This document shows positions 1 to 5,415 of a stretch of DNA of 8,334 nt, piece by piece. Origin of the DNA: Deltaproteobacteria bacterium. Lineage in GTDB: Bacteria; Myxococcota_A; UBA9042; DTJE01. Each line of letters starts with the position of its first letter. Positions within the stretch are counted from its first letter, which is position 1. Below the pieces are notes generated by a model that was not told the DNA's origin, did no database searches, and saw only the letters and a list, made by a program, of their open reading frames with translations. Made by a program: the position numbers and the translations under genes. The stretch is from the NCBI GenBank assembly GCA_016784945.1, contig JADHTP010000132.1, forward strand, positions 1 to 8,334. The letters are read 5' to 3'.

Positions 1-973
1 TCCTGGCATGGGGCACGTCCAGGTTGTCTTCCGTGGATTCGTCCCAGGGCAGGTCGCAGATCCAGTCCAGGTAGGTCCTGGCCACCGTGTATTCCGGGGA
101 GGAGGGCTGGATGGACCGCAGTCGACGGAGCTCCTTTTCGGCGACCTTGCGGACCTCTTCCGGCAGGTTGACCTTGCTCAGCTTTTCCGAGATCTCGTCC
201 AGGACGTCGCCTTCGTCCTCCAATTCGCCCAGTTCCTTCTGGATGGTCTTGAGCTGCTGGCGCAGGACGTATTCCCGCTGGCTCTTGTTCAGTTCGCCCT
301 TGACCTCCGTGTTGATCTTCTGGGTGACCCGCAGGATTTCCAGGTGATGGTGCAGGACCTTGAGGGTCATCCTCAGGGCGTCCGTCACGCTGGTCATGGA
401 CAGGATCTCCATCTTTTCGTCCATGGAGATGGGCAGGTTCGACGCGATGAGGAAGACCAGGCGGCTGGGCTGGTCCACCTGTTCCACCATCTCGCCGGCC
501 GTGGACGGCATTTCAGGGATCAGCTGCAGGACCTCGGTGGTGACCGTCTTGAGGTTCCGGATGAGCGCCTCGACCTCTACGGACGTGGAGTCGTCGTCGG
601 GTATCAGGCTGACGTTGGCTGCCAGGAAGGGGGCCGTCTGGGTGAACTGGTTCACCTTGAAACGCTCCAGGCCCTGGACCACGATGTCCACGCCCTGCTC
701 GCGCTCACGGACCACCCTCAGTATCCGGGCCGTGGTGCCCACGGAGTACAACTCCTCGGCCGTGGGGTCGTGGGTGTCCTTGTCGCGCTGGGTGAGCACA
801 CCGATGGGTTCATCCTTTCCGGACACCGCATCGAGCAGTTTCAGGGTCTTCTCCCGGCCGATGACCAGGGGCATCACCAGGCCCGGGAAGAGAACGGAAT
901 TTCTGAGCGGCAGAATGGGGAGCGACGGGATGGTCCTCTCAGCGCTGGCGCCCGGCTTGGTTTCTTTCGTCAT
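1..973 (-). CDS. lon: ATP-dependent protease Lon, N-terminal part (3' end outside window)
   Basis: Lon is a cytoplasmic AAA+ serine protease that degrades misfolded and regulatory proteins. The reading frame starts at ATG 973-971 and stays open to the left edge, giving 324 residues of the roughly 780-820 usual for the family. Residues 14-205 match the N-terminal substrate-binding LON domain, beginning with the typical SLPILPLRNSVLFPG and including VVQGLERF near 98-105. Residues 215-310 are the long helical linker, with KSQREYVLRQQLKTIQKELG at 230-249 and YLDWICDLPW at 301-310, both strong Lon signatures. The AAA+ Walker motifs and the Ser-Lys catalytic dyad lie beyond the edge, so activity cannot be judged here. 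A GGGAG ribosome-binding site sits 5 bases before the ATG. The gene lies 85 bases downstream of the DsbA-like gene on the same strand, so they may be cotranscribed. Confidence 0.97.
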   Translation of the reverse strand, partial: MTKETKPGASAERTIPSLPILPLRNSVLFPGLVMPLVIGREKTLKLLDAVSGKDEPIGVLTQRDKDTHDPTAEELYSVGTTARILRVVREREQGVDIVVQGLERFKVNQFTQTAPFLAANVSLIPDDDSTSVEVEALIRNLKTVTTEVLQLIPEMPSTAGEMVEQVDQPSRLVFLIASNLPISMDEKMEILSMTSVTDALRMTLKVLHHHLEILRVTQKINTEVKGELNKSQREYVLRQQLKTIQKELGELEDEGDVLDEISEKLSKVNLPEEVRKVAEKELRRLRSIQPSSPEYTVARTYLDWICDLPWDESTEDNLDVPHAR

Positions 974-1001
974 CGAGTCTCCCGGTTATTGGTCTTCCTC
1001 G

Positions 1002-1029
1002 GGACCGAAGGATACAAGTAAAACGGTCC
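1002..1029. other. Inverted repeat in the lon leader
   Basis: GGACCG (1002-1007) and CGGTCC (1024-1029) form perfect 6-base arms around a 16-base A-rich loop, in the 85-base gap between the stop of the DsbA-like gene and the lon start. Neither strand shows a T-run after the stem, so it is not a good intrinsic terminator. It could be a leader hairpin or an operator for lon. With short arms in GC-rich DNA, chance is possible. Confidence 0.3.
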
Positions 1030-1058
1030 TCCCAAAGATTGGTATTCCGGCCCAGAAA

Positions 1059-1952
1059 TCAAGGTGACTGAAATTCCCTTCCCAGGGGAGTGGAAAGCAT
1101 TGGCCCCGGGTCGGGAAGGTTGTCCTTGACCCGTTGAAGCCTGGCAGCCTTCAGTGACATGCCCTTGGCGAGCAATCCGTTCACCTTCTGGATCTCTCGG
1201 CTGACCTGCTGCTTGACGGCCTGGTAGGAGGCCCATCCCACCTGTTTCTTTCCGTTCACGAAGAAGGCCGGCGTCCCCCGGGCACCCAGTTCCGAAGCCG
1301 CGGCGCCCTCGGCAAGGGCCCGTGCCTTGAGGCCATCGTCGGCAAAGTCCTTTTCGAAACGGGCCATGTCGAGACCCACGGTGCGGGCATGCCCCTTCAG
1401 TTCCGCCTCGGACAGGGCCCGTTGGTTTGCGAACAGGGTGTCGGCATATTCCCAGAACTTCCCCTGCCGGGCGGCTGCCATGGAAGCCACGGCGGCGCCA
1501 AGGGCATTCCGGTGCATTTTCAGAGGGTTCTGTTTGAAAACCAGAAGGACTTCACCAGGGAATTCCTCGTGCAGTTTCCGCAGGGGCTCGTAGGCGCGCC
1601 GGCAGACCGGGCACTGGAAATCAGACACCTCGAGGACAATGACCTTGGCCCTGGGTGATCCCTTGGATGGACTGGGATCGTCGGACGGGACCACCCCCGG
1701 GGGAAGACCCTGGTCCTGGTCACCGGCGGGCGCCGCTGCCGCGGGGGCGACTATTACCTGCTCAAGGCGCAGTTTCTCCACGGGTGCTTTCGGCGCCTTG
1801 GGCCTGGGCGTCTTGAGCTTGGGCGCCTCGACTGCGGTCCCGGTGATCTCCACCGACAATCCGCCGTCCCTGACCGGGGCGGCGTACCGTCCTACAAGGA
1901 AGAACGCGACTGCGACCACGAAGTAACCTGCGATGACTGTTGCGGGTTTCAA
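1059..1952 (-). CDS. Membrane-anchored DsbA-family thioredoxin-fold protein
   Basis: Predicted thiol-disulfide oxidoreductase of the DsbA/DsbG/BdbD-like (Thioredoxin_4) type, 297 residues. Residues 5-20 are a hydrophobic signal anchor, followed by a Pro/Lys/Ala-rich linker (about 43-100), so the catalytic domain should sit outside the cytoplasm. That domain (about 102-255) has the redox motif CPVC at 114-117 in DFQCPVCRR, and the cis-proline loop GTPAFFVNG with Thr227-Pro228. A helical insert between them, as in DsbA, includes KFWEYADTLF. A C-terminal tail of about 40 residues has no recognised domain. The start is TTG 1952-1950: an in-frame TGA lies a short way upstream and no ATG or GTG lies between. 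An AGGCGAG ribosome-binding site stands 6 bases before it. The gene diverges from a TlpA-like gene and precedes lon. Whether it oxidises, reduces or isomerises cannot be read from sequence. Confidence 0.88.
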   Translation of the reverse strand: MKPATVIAGYFVVAVAFFLVGRYAAPVRDGGLSVEITGTAVEAPKLKTPRPKAPKAPVEKLRLEQVIVAPAAAAPAGDQDQGLPPGVVPSDDPSPSKGSPRAKVIVLEVSDFQCPVCRRAYEPLRKLHEEFPGEVLLVFKQNPLKMHRNALGAAVASMAAARQGKFWEYADTLFANQRALSEAELKGHARTVGLDMARFEKDFADDGLKARALAEGAAASELGARGTPAFFVNGKKQVGWASYQAVKQQVSREIQKVNGLLAKGMSLKAARLQRVKDNLPDPGPMLSTPLGREFQSP

Positions 1953-1958
1953 TTTTTT

Positions 1959-1965
1959 CTCGCCT
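1959..1965 (-). promoter_or_regulatory. Ribosome-binding site fixing the TTG start of the DsbA-like gene
   Basis: On the minus strand AGGCGAG lies 6 bases (an A-run) before TTG 1952-1950. Together with the in-frame stop just upstream, it supports TTG as the true initiation codon. Confidence 0.6.
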
Positions 1966-1998
1966 GGGGAACCGCGAAATCAATAACATGGCACATGG

Positions 1999-2034
1999 CG
2001 GTGATCAAGGAGACGTGGAAGTCTCTTGTCACCG
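1999..2034. other. Imperfect 14-pair hairpin in the divergent intergenic region
   Basis: Bases 1953-2092 separate two divergent thioredoxin-fold genes and must hold both promoters. Within them, CGGTGA (1999-2004) pairs with TCACCG (2029-2034), CAA (2006-2008) with TTG (2026-2028), and GAGAC (2010-2014) with GTCTC (2021-2025), around the hexaloop GTGGAA. Only two unpaired bases occur, both on the left arm (T2005 and G2009). There is no T-run, so it is not a terminator. It could be a leader-RNA hairpin for either gene or an imperfect operator. I could not identify convincing -35/-10 boxes in this gap. Confidence 0.5.
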
Positions 2035-2092
2035 GTCCCCGGCGTTCAGGCGGGGCAAGGATGACGCGTCTTGAAGTGACTGATTGGTTGAC

Positions 2093-2605
2093 ATGGATAA
2101 TATGAACTGGCGGGGAATAATCTGGTCGGTGGTCCTGGTGCTCATGGCGTTCTATGCCATGAAGTTCGTTCAACGGGGTTGCGGGGCGCCGTCCATCAAG
2201 GTGGGCGCCCAGGCGCCGGGTCTTTCCGCCACTCTGGTGGGCAGGCAGACGGCGGCGGAATCGTTGTTCAAGGGTTCAGCCCATGCCCTGGTGTTTTTCG
2301 CCACGTGGTGTCGTTCCTGCCGGTCGGAATTGCCGGTCATCCAGAGAGTGACCCGCGAGCGGCCTTCCATGAAGGTCCTGGTCGTCAGCGACGAGGACGT
2401 GGGCCTGGTGGCCGACTACCTGCGCAAGCAGGGGCTGAAACTGAACGCGGCGGGCAACGGTGGAGGAGTCTTTGCCGCCTACGGCATCAAGGTCCTGCCC
2501 ACCACGGTGGTGGTGGGCGCCGATGGAAGGGTGGCCTTCGCTGAACCCGGCGGCGGTTCCGTTTCCTCCGGGCTCGATCTCCTCGTGAGCATGAACGGCG
2601 GCTGA
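2093..2605 (+). CDS. TlpA/ResA-like membrane-anchored thioredoxin
   Basis: Predicted thiol-disulfide reductase of the TlpA/ResA type, 170 residues from ATG 2093. Residues 7-25 form a hydrophobic signal anchor (WRGIIWSVVLVLMAFYAMKF), so the thioredoxin domain should be outside the cytoplasm. The domain opens with VGAQAPGLSATLVGRQ near 37-52, as in the AhpC/TSA-Redoxin group. It has the redox motif CRSC at 73-76 in FFATWCRSCRSELPVI, and a cis-proline in KVLPTTVVVGADGRV (Pro136). One further Cys lies just after the anchor (Cys30 in RGCGAP) and could in principle be a lipidation or redox site, though it does not form a clear lipobox. The start is uncertain: in-frame TTG 2084, ATG 2093 and ATG 2102 are all possible and none has a strong ribosome-binding site. 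The partner is probably an envelope protein, perhaps a c-type cytochrome maturation substrate, but no cytochrome genes are visible. Confidence 0.87.
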   Translation: MDNMNWRGIIWSVVLVLMAFYAMKFVQRGCGAPSIKVGAQAPGLSATLVGRQTAAESLFKGSAHALVFFATWCRSCRSELPVIQRVTRERPSMKVLVVSDEDVGLVADYLRKQGLKLNAAGNGGGVFAAYGIKVLPTTVVVGADGRVAFAEPGGGSVSSGLDLLVSMNGG

Positions 2606-2631
2606 CTGGAAAAGGCTTGCCCTGCGAGCTA

Positions 2632-2658
2632 AGCCGCGCAGAGCGAATCAAGGCGGCT
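2632..2658. other. Inverted repeat after the TlpA-like gene
   Basis: AGCCGC (2632-2637) and GCGGCT (2653-2658) are perfect 6-base arms with a 15-base loop, 27 bases after the stop of the TlpA-like gene. No T-run follows, so a terminator role is weakly supported. The right arm belongs to a 10-base direct repeat, GGCGGCTGAC, present at 2597-2606 (covering the stop codon) and 2652-2661. Confidence 0.25.
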
Positions 2659-2660
2659 GA

Positions 2661-2779
2661 CCATCCGGATTGGGTTGATGGGGTGTTGAGGGATCAAGAA
2701 GGAGGAATCGTCCGGATGGCCAGCCATGTCCCCCATCCATTACAATAATGCGTGATTTGTCCGGTCTATTTCCATCCGG
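2661..2779. promoter_or_regulatory. Repeated CCATCCGG sites upstream of the kinase gene
   Basis: The 205-base gap before the kinase holds CCATCCGGA at 2661-2669, its exact reverse complement TCCGGATGG at 2711-2719, and a third copy of eight bases, CCATCCGG, at 2772-2779. A 7-base direct repeat TCCGGTC occurs at 2760-2766 and 2775-2781. The pattern suits binding sites for a regulator of the kinase gene. A TACAAT that could be a -10 box lies at 2741-2746 between the sites, but I see no good -35 box 16-18 bases before it. Regulator unknown; coincidence cannot be excluded. Confidence 0.35.
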
Positions 2780-2810
2780 TCGCCTGAAGCTGGTGAAATA
2801 ACGGGGGAAC

Positions 2811-4262
2811 ATGAAAGGTCGCACCGGAGAAATGGTCCTGGATCGATACCGGCTGGAGCATCCTGTCGGCCGGGGCGGGTTTGGACGCATATTCCTGGCC
2901 ACGCAGGTCAGTCTCGATCGCCAGGTCGCCATCAAGGTGTCCTCCGAAGAGAACCGTGACGATTCCCGCCTGCGGGAAAGATTCCGCCGCGAGGCCATGC
3001 TGGTGGCCTCCATCAACCACCCGCACCTGGTCACCTACCACGAGTTCGGGGTCGACGGAGACGGTGACCTGATCCTGGTGATGGAGTTTCTGAAGGGCCG
3101 GAGCCTGATGGACCTCGCCCGCAGGCGGGGGCCCCTGTCCATGGAAAACACGGCGCGGCACATGGTGCAGGCCGCCGAGGGTCTCCAGGCCGCACACGAG
3201 GCCGGCATCGTTCACCGCGACGTGAAGCCCTCCAACCTGTTTCTGGTGGACCAGGGAACCCGGAAGGAAAGACTGAAGGTCATCGATTTCGGCATTCTGC
3301 GCGTGGATCCCACGGTTCGGCCGGGGATCGCGGACCTGACCCGGACCAATCACGTCATCGGAACCCCCGCCTACCTGGCGCCCGAGATGCTCTCCGGCGG
3401 GCCCGTGGACGGCAGGGCGGATCAATACGCCATGGCACTTGTGACACTGGAACTGGTCACCGGCCGACGTGTCTACGGAAACGAATCGAACACCGACGGC
3501 ATACTGGATCGCCTGGAAGGAACCGCGCCGGACCTGGGACGGATAGCGCCGGAGTTTCCAAACGGTGTGCGCCAGGTGCTTCAGCGTGCCCTGGCGAAGG
3601 ACCCCGCACAACGATATGGCGACATCGCGGGGTTTGCGAGTGCCCTGGAAAGGGCGGTGCAGGGCGACCTCACGGCCCCTACCCGGGTGGATCGCCCGGT
3701 GATGGGGGTGCAGGGCGACCTCACGGCCCCTACCCGGGTGGATCGCCCGGTGATGGGACGGCGCAAGTGGCGGGTGGCGTTGCTCATCCTGGTCCTGGCT
3801 GGCGTTCTTGCCGGTTGGGGCCTGTCCCGGATGCCGTCCCCGGGCGCCTATGTTCCGGAAGTCCCGCCATTGACCCCGGGCGGTCCCAGGGAGGGCGCCG
3901 GACCCGTGTCCAGTCCGCCTCGGAACGAGGAAACGCCGGCCTTTCAAAACAGCGAAATGAAGGCCACGGAAAAAACGCCGTCCACGACACGTTCACGAAG
4001 GAAGGCAACAAAGGCGCCGGCTGACCGGGCCCCCGCCGTTCTCACCCTGAACGCCCGTCCCTGGGCCGATGTCTTCCTTGACGGAATGCCCGTGGGCCGG
4101 ACGCCTCTCATGGGGCTGAATACCGCCCCGGGGCGGCACACGCTGGTTTTCAGGCATCCACGGTTCGGCGATAGGACTTTTCGCCAGACGGTGAAGGCGG
4201 GACAGCGGGTCAACTTCAACGTGGATCTGACTTCGGGCCGCCGGGCCGACCCCCGCGATTAG
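2811..4262 (+). CDS. Transmembrane Hanks-type Ser/Thr protein kinase with PEGA domain
   Basis: Predicted membrane-bound Ser/Thr kinase, 483 residues. The kinase domain (about 12-280) has all key residues: glycine loop GRGGFG 20-25, ATP-binding Lys42 in AIKV, probable helix-C Glu61, catalytic loop HRDVKPSN 135-142 with Asp137, DFG 159-161, and GTPAYLAPE 184-192. It should therefore be active. A juxtamembrane segment (283-316) consists of two identical 17-residue units, each with two Thr in LTAPTRVDRP. One membrane helix follows (about 321-338), then a Pro/Lys/Thr-rich linker (340-408) and a PEGA domain (about 409-473, with ADVFLDGMPVGRTPL). The PEGA domain is expected outside the cytoplasm, where such domains may bind envelope components. 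The start at ATG 2811 has only a G-rich site (GGGGGA) before it; ATG 2832 is an alternative but would sit close to the kinase core. The substrate is not apparent. The 3' end overlaps a convergent gene by 47 bases. Confidence 0.95.
   Translation: MKGRTGEMVLDRYRLEHPVGRGGFGRIFLATQVSLDRQVAIKVSSEENRDDSRLRERFRREAMLVASINHPHLVTYHEFGVDGDGDLILVMEFLKGRSLMDLARRRGPLSMENTARHMVQAAEGLQAAHEAGIVHRDVKPSNLFLVDQGTRKERLKVIDFGILRVDPTVRPGIADLTRTNHVIGTPAYLAPEMLSGGPVDGRADQYAMALVTLELVTGRRVYGNESNTDGILDRLEGTAPDLGRIAPEFPNGVRQVLQRALAKDPAQRYGDIAGFASALERAVQGDLTAPTRVDRPVMGVQGDLTAPTRVDRPVMGRRKWRVALLILVLAGVLAGWGLSRMPSPGAYVPEVPPLTPGGPREGAGPVSSPPRNEETPAFQNSEMKATEKTPSTTRSRRKATKAPADRAPAVLTLNARPWADVFLDGMPVGRTPLMGLNTAPGRHTLVFRHPRFGDRTFRQTVKAGQRVNFNVDLTSGRRADPRD
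3656..3757 (+). repeat. Perfect 51-base tandem duplication inside the kinase gene
   Basis: Bases 3656-3706 and 3707-3757 are identical, including synonymous positions. Since 51 is a multiple of three, the reading frame is kept and the 17-residue unit VQGDLTAPTRVDRPVMG appears twice between the kinase domain and the membrane helix. The first mismatch after the unit is G3707 against A3758. Identity at every third base points to a recent duplication rather than two conserved motifs. Each unit is bounded by GGGCGA and TCGCCC (3662-3667 with 3692-3697; 3713-3718 with 3743-3748) and contains the palindrome ACCCGGGT, so each could fold on itself. Confidence 0.97.
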
Positions 4263-4512
4263 CGTACAGGGCCTCGCAGGAACCAATCACCACCAGCAAG
4301 CCGGCAATGGCCCAGAAGAAGCAGGCCGCCACCACGTCTGGCGTATCGGTCTTTCCCAGGAAGAAGTCCAGACCCACCAGGCTCGTGACGATTCCGGCCG
4401 CGATGATCACCCAGCCGGAACGTCGGTAGTCGGCAGGCGTGGGATCGGCCTTGATGGCCTCTATGTTGACGACCTTTTCCCTGATGGGCTGGCTTTCAGA
4501 CGCGTCGTTCAT
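4216..4512 (-). CDS. Small two-helix membrane protein, unknown
   Basis: Not recognised. The 98-residue product starts at ATG 4512-4510, whose ATGA overlaps the TGA stop of the upstream gene by 4 bases, which indicates translational coupling and supports this start over a longer frame from 4701. Residues 1-33 are polar and probably cytoplasmic. Two hydrophobic segments follow, about 34-53 (GWVIIAAGIVTSLVGLDFFL) and 60-84 (VVAACFFWAIAGLLVVIGSC), joined by a short polar loop GKTDTPD. The C-terminus is Gly/Pro/Arg-rich. The pattern is a helical hairpin in the inner membrane with both ends on the same side. The last 47 bases overlap the 3' end of the kinase gene on the other strand. It is probably cotranscribed with the 149-codon gene before it; no function is proposed. 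Confidence 0.72.
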   Translation of the reverse strand: MNDASESQPIREKVVNIEAIKADPTPADYRRSGWVIIAAGIVTSLVGLDFFLGKTDTPDVVAACFFWAIAGLLVVIGSCEALYANRGGRPGGPKSDPR

Positions 4513-4958
4513 TCCTGTGCATCCCCCCGAACCAGTTCGAGTTCCGCTTTTCCGCCCTGTTCCCCGCTGGAATCGACATTCCGGGTAACGGGTACAACGG
4601 AAATTCCTGCTGACTGCTCTGCCTTGTTTACCATAGACCGGGTCCTTCGCAAAAGGTCCCGTACGGACTTTTCCATTCGATCGATGCGGGACACGATGCA
4701 TCCGTCCGAGGCGGTCCTGAGGTTTTGGGCAACCGAAAGCCGTTGGGCCAGCAGGCCGTCCATCGAGCGGGCGAGTCGGAGCGCACGACGCTCATCCACG
4801 TCTGTGCCCCGGGGTTCGGACAGCAGCAGCCAGGCGTCCATCAGCATGCGACGGGCCATGGAGCAGGCGGAGCGTGGGACGGCGCCGTCTTCCAGTGCGC
4901 CGGCGAGGTCATGGGAGGCTCTGGACAGCAGTTCCATGACCTGGTCCCGATCGTTCAT
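4509..4958 (-). CDS. Soluble helical protein, unknown
   Basis: Not recognised. The 149-residue product begins at ATG 4958-4956. It is rich in Arg, Leu, Ala and Ser with few beta-formers. Residues 1-112 look almost wholly helical, with heptad-like spacing around 55-110 (LRLARSMDGLLAQRL, then SRIDRMEKSVRDLLRRTRSM), suggesting a helical bundle or short coiled coil. Residues 115-149 are a polar, acidic tail likely to be flexible. No signal peptide, membrane segment or catalytic motif is seen. A longer frame from ATG 5090 would overlap most of the divergent yjbQ start, so the shorter form is preferred. No clear ribosome-binding site precedes ATG 4958, though a TATACT box 11 bases upstream raises the chance of a nearly leaderless message. 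It is coupled by ATGA to the membrane protein gene that follows, so the two products may work together. Confidence 0.7.
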   Translation of the reverse strand: MNDRDQVMELLSRASHDLAGALEDGAVPRSACSMARRMLMDAWLLLSEPRGTDVDERRALRLARSMDGLLAQRLSVAQNLRTASDGCIVSRIDRMEKSVRDLLRRTRSMVNKAEQSAGISVVPVTRNVDSSGEQGGKAELELVRGDAQE

Positions 4959-4969
4959 GACCGTAGTGT

Positions 4970-4975
4970 AGTATA
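4970..4975 (-). promoter_or_regulatory. Possible -10 box for the 149-codon gene
   Basis: On the minus strand TATACT, one base from the TATAAT consensus, ends 11 bases before ATG 4958. Initiation at the usual distance would leave a leader of only about 4-6 bases, which fits the lack of a ribosome-binding site. No consensus -35 box is seen at 16-18 bases, so support is weak. The whole divergent gap to yjbQ is 43 bases. Confidence 0.25.
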
Positions 4976-5001
4976 TTCGCGACCCCAGGCGAGAGGTGAA
5001 C

Positions 5002-5415
5002 ATGGACGCGTTCCAGGTCGGCACGAAAGCACAGGCCCAGGCCGTTGACATCACCCGGCAGGTGGATTCCCATGTATCGGCGGCGGCCATCGAGGAAGGG
5101 GCCGTCCTCGTCTATTGCCCACACACCACGGCGGGCATCTACAACAACGAGGGGCACGATCCGGACGTGGCGCGGGACGTGATGGCTCACCTGGAAAAGC
5201 TGGTCCCGCGGGACGGACCCTACCGGCACATGGAAGGCAACTCGGCAGCGCACATCCGGTCCATCCTCACTGGAAACGGCGTGCTGGTGCCCGTTTCGGG
5301 AGGACGGATCGCCCTGGGTACGTGGCAGCGGATCTTCCTGGCCGAGTTCGACGGGCCGCGGACCCGGAACGTGCAACTGCATTACCTGTCCGGCGGAGGT
5401 AACCGAGTTGGCTGA
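5002..5415 (+). CDS. yjbQ: YjbQ family protein (UPF0047)
   Basis: A 137-residue protein, the usual length for the YjbQ/UPF0047 family, whose members form trimers. E. coli YjbQ is annotated as a secondary thiamine-phosphate synthase because of a weak side activity; the true cellular role of the family is unsettled. Family motifs run in order: CPHTTAGIYNNE at 39-50, DPDVARD at 53-59, HMEGNSAAHIRS at 76-87, LGTWQRIFLAEFDGPRTR at 105-122. The conserved His41, Glu50, His76 and His84 that cluster at the putative active site are all present. ATG 5002 is preceded by AGAGG 5 bases upstream; GTG 4996 is in frame but lies within that site. The last 8 bases overlap the start of the zinc-ribbon gene. The enzyme lacks a signal peptide and should be cytoplasmic. 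Confidence 0.95.
   Translation: MDAFQVGTKAQAQAVDITRQVDSHVSAAAIEEGAVLVYCPHTTAGIYNNEGHDPDVARDVMAHLEKLVPRDGPYRHMEGNSAAHIRSILTGNGVLVPVSGGRIALGTWQRIFLAEFDGPRTRNVQLHYLSGGGNRVG
5395..5400 (+). promoter_or_regulatory. Ribosome-binding site fixing a TTG start
   Basis: GGAGGT within the 3' end of yjbQ stands 7 bases before TTG 5408. It is the strongest evidence that the zinc-ribbon gene starts at this TTG. Confidence 0.75.

Noticed and set aside
8..1021. Long plus-strand open frame opposite lon
   Set aside because: The minus-strand frame is unmistakably Lon; the plus frame is low-complexity in Val, Asp, Gly and Gln, typical of an antisense shadow in GC-rich DNA.
2088..2101. TTGACA and GATAAT as a sigma-70 promoter for the TlpA-like gene
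   Set aside because: They are separated by only 2 bases instead of about 17 and lie across the candidate start codons.
3656..3757. Assembly error as the cause of the kinase repeat
   Set aside because: It cannot be excluded from sequence alone, but the frame is kept exactly and no other sign of misassembly is present, so it is treated as real.
2766..3947. 393-codon minus-strand frame over the kinase gene
   Set aside because: It is rich in His, Arg, Gln and Gly with no domain, and lies opposite a complete kinase domain; antisense shadow.
2811..4262. Pseudokinase
   Set aside because: The glycine loop, Lys42, Asp137, Asn142 and DFG 159-161 are all intact.
4216..4701. 161-codon version of the small membrane protein
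   Set aside because: The extra N-terminus overlaps the upstream gene in another frame by 190 bases; the ATGA junction at 4509-4512 is the natural start.
4509..5090. 193-codon version of the unknown minus-strand gene
   Set aside because: It would run over 89 bases of yjbQ coding sequence, and the extra 44 residues look like translated antisense; ATG 4958 fits the divergent layout better.
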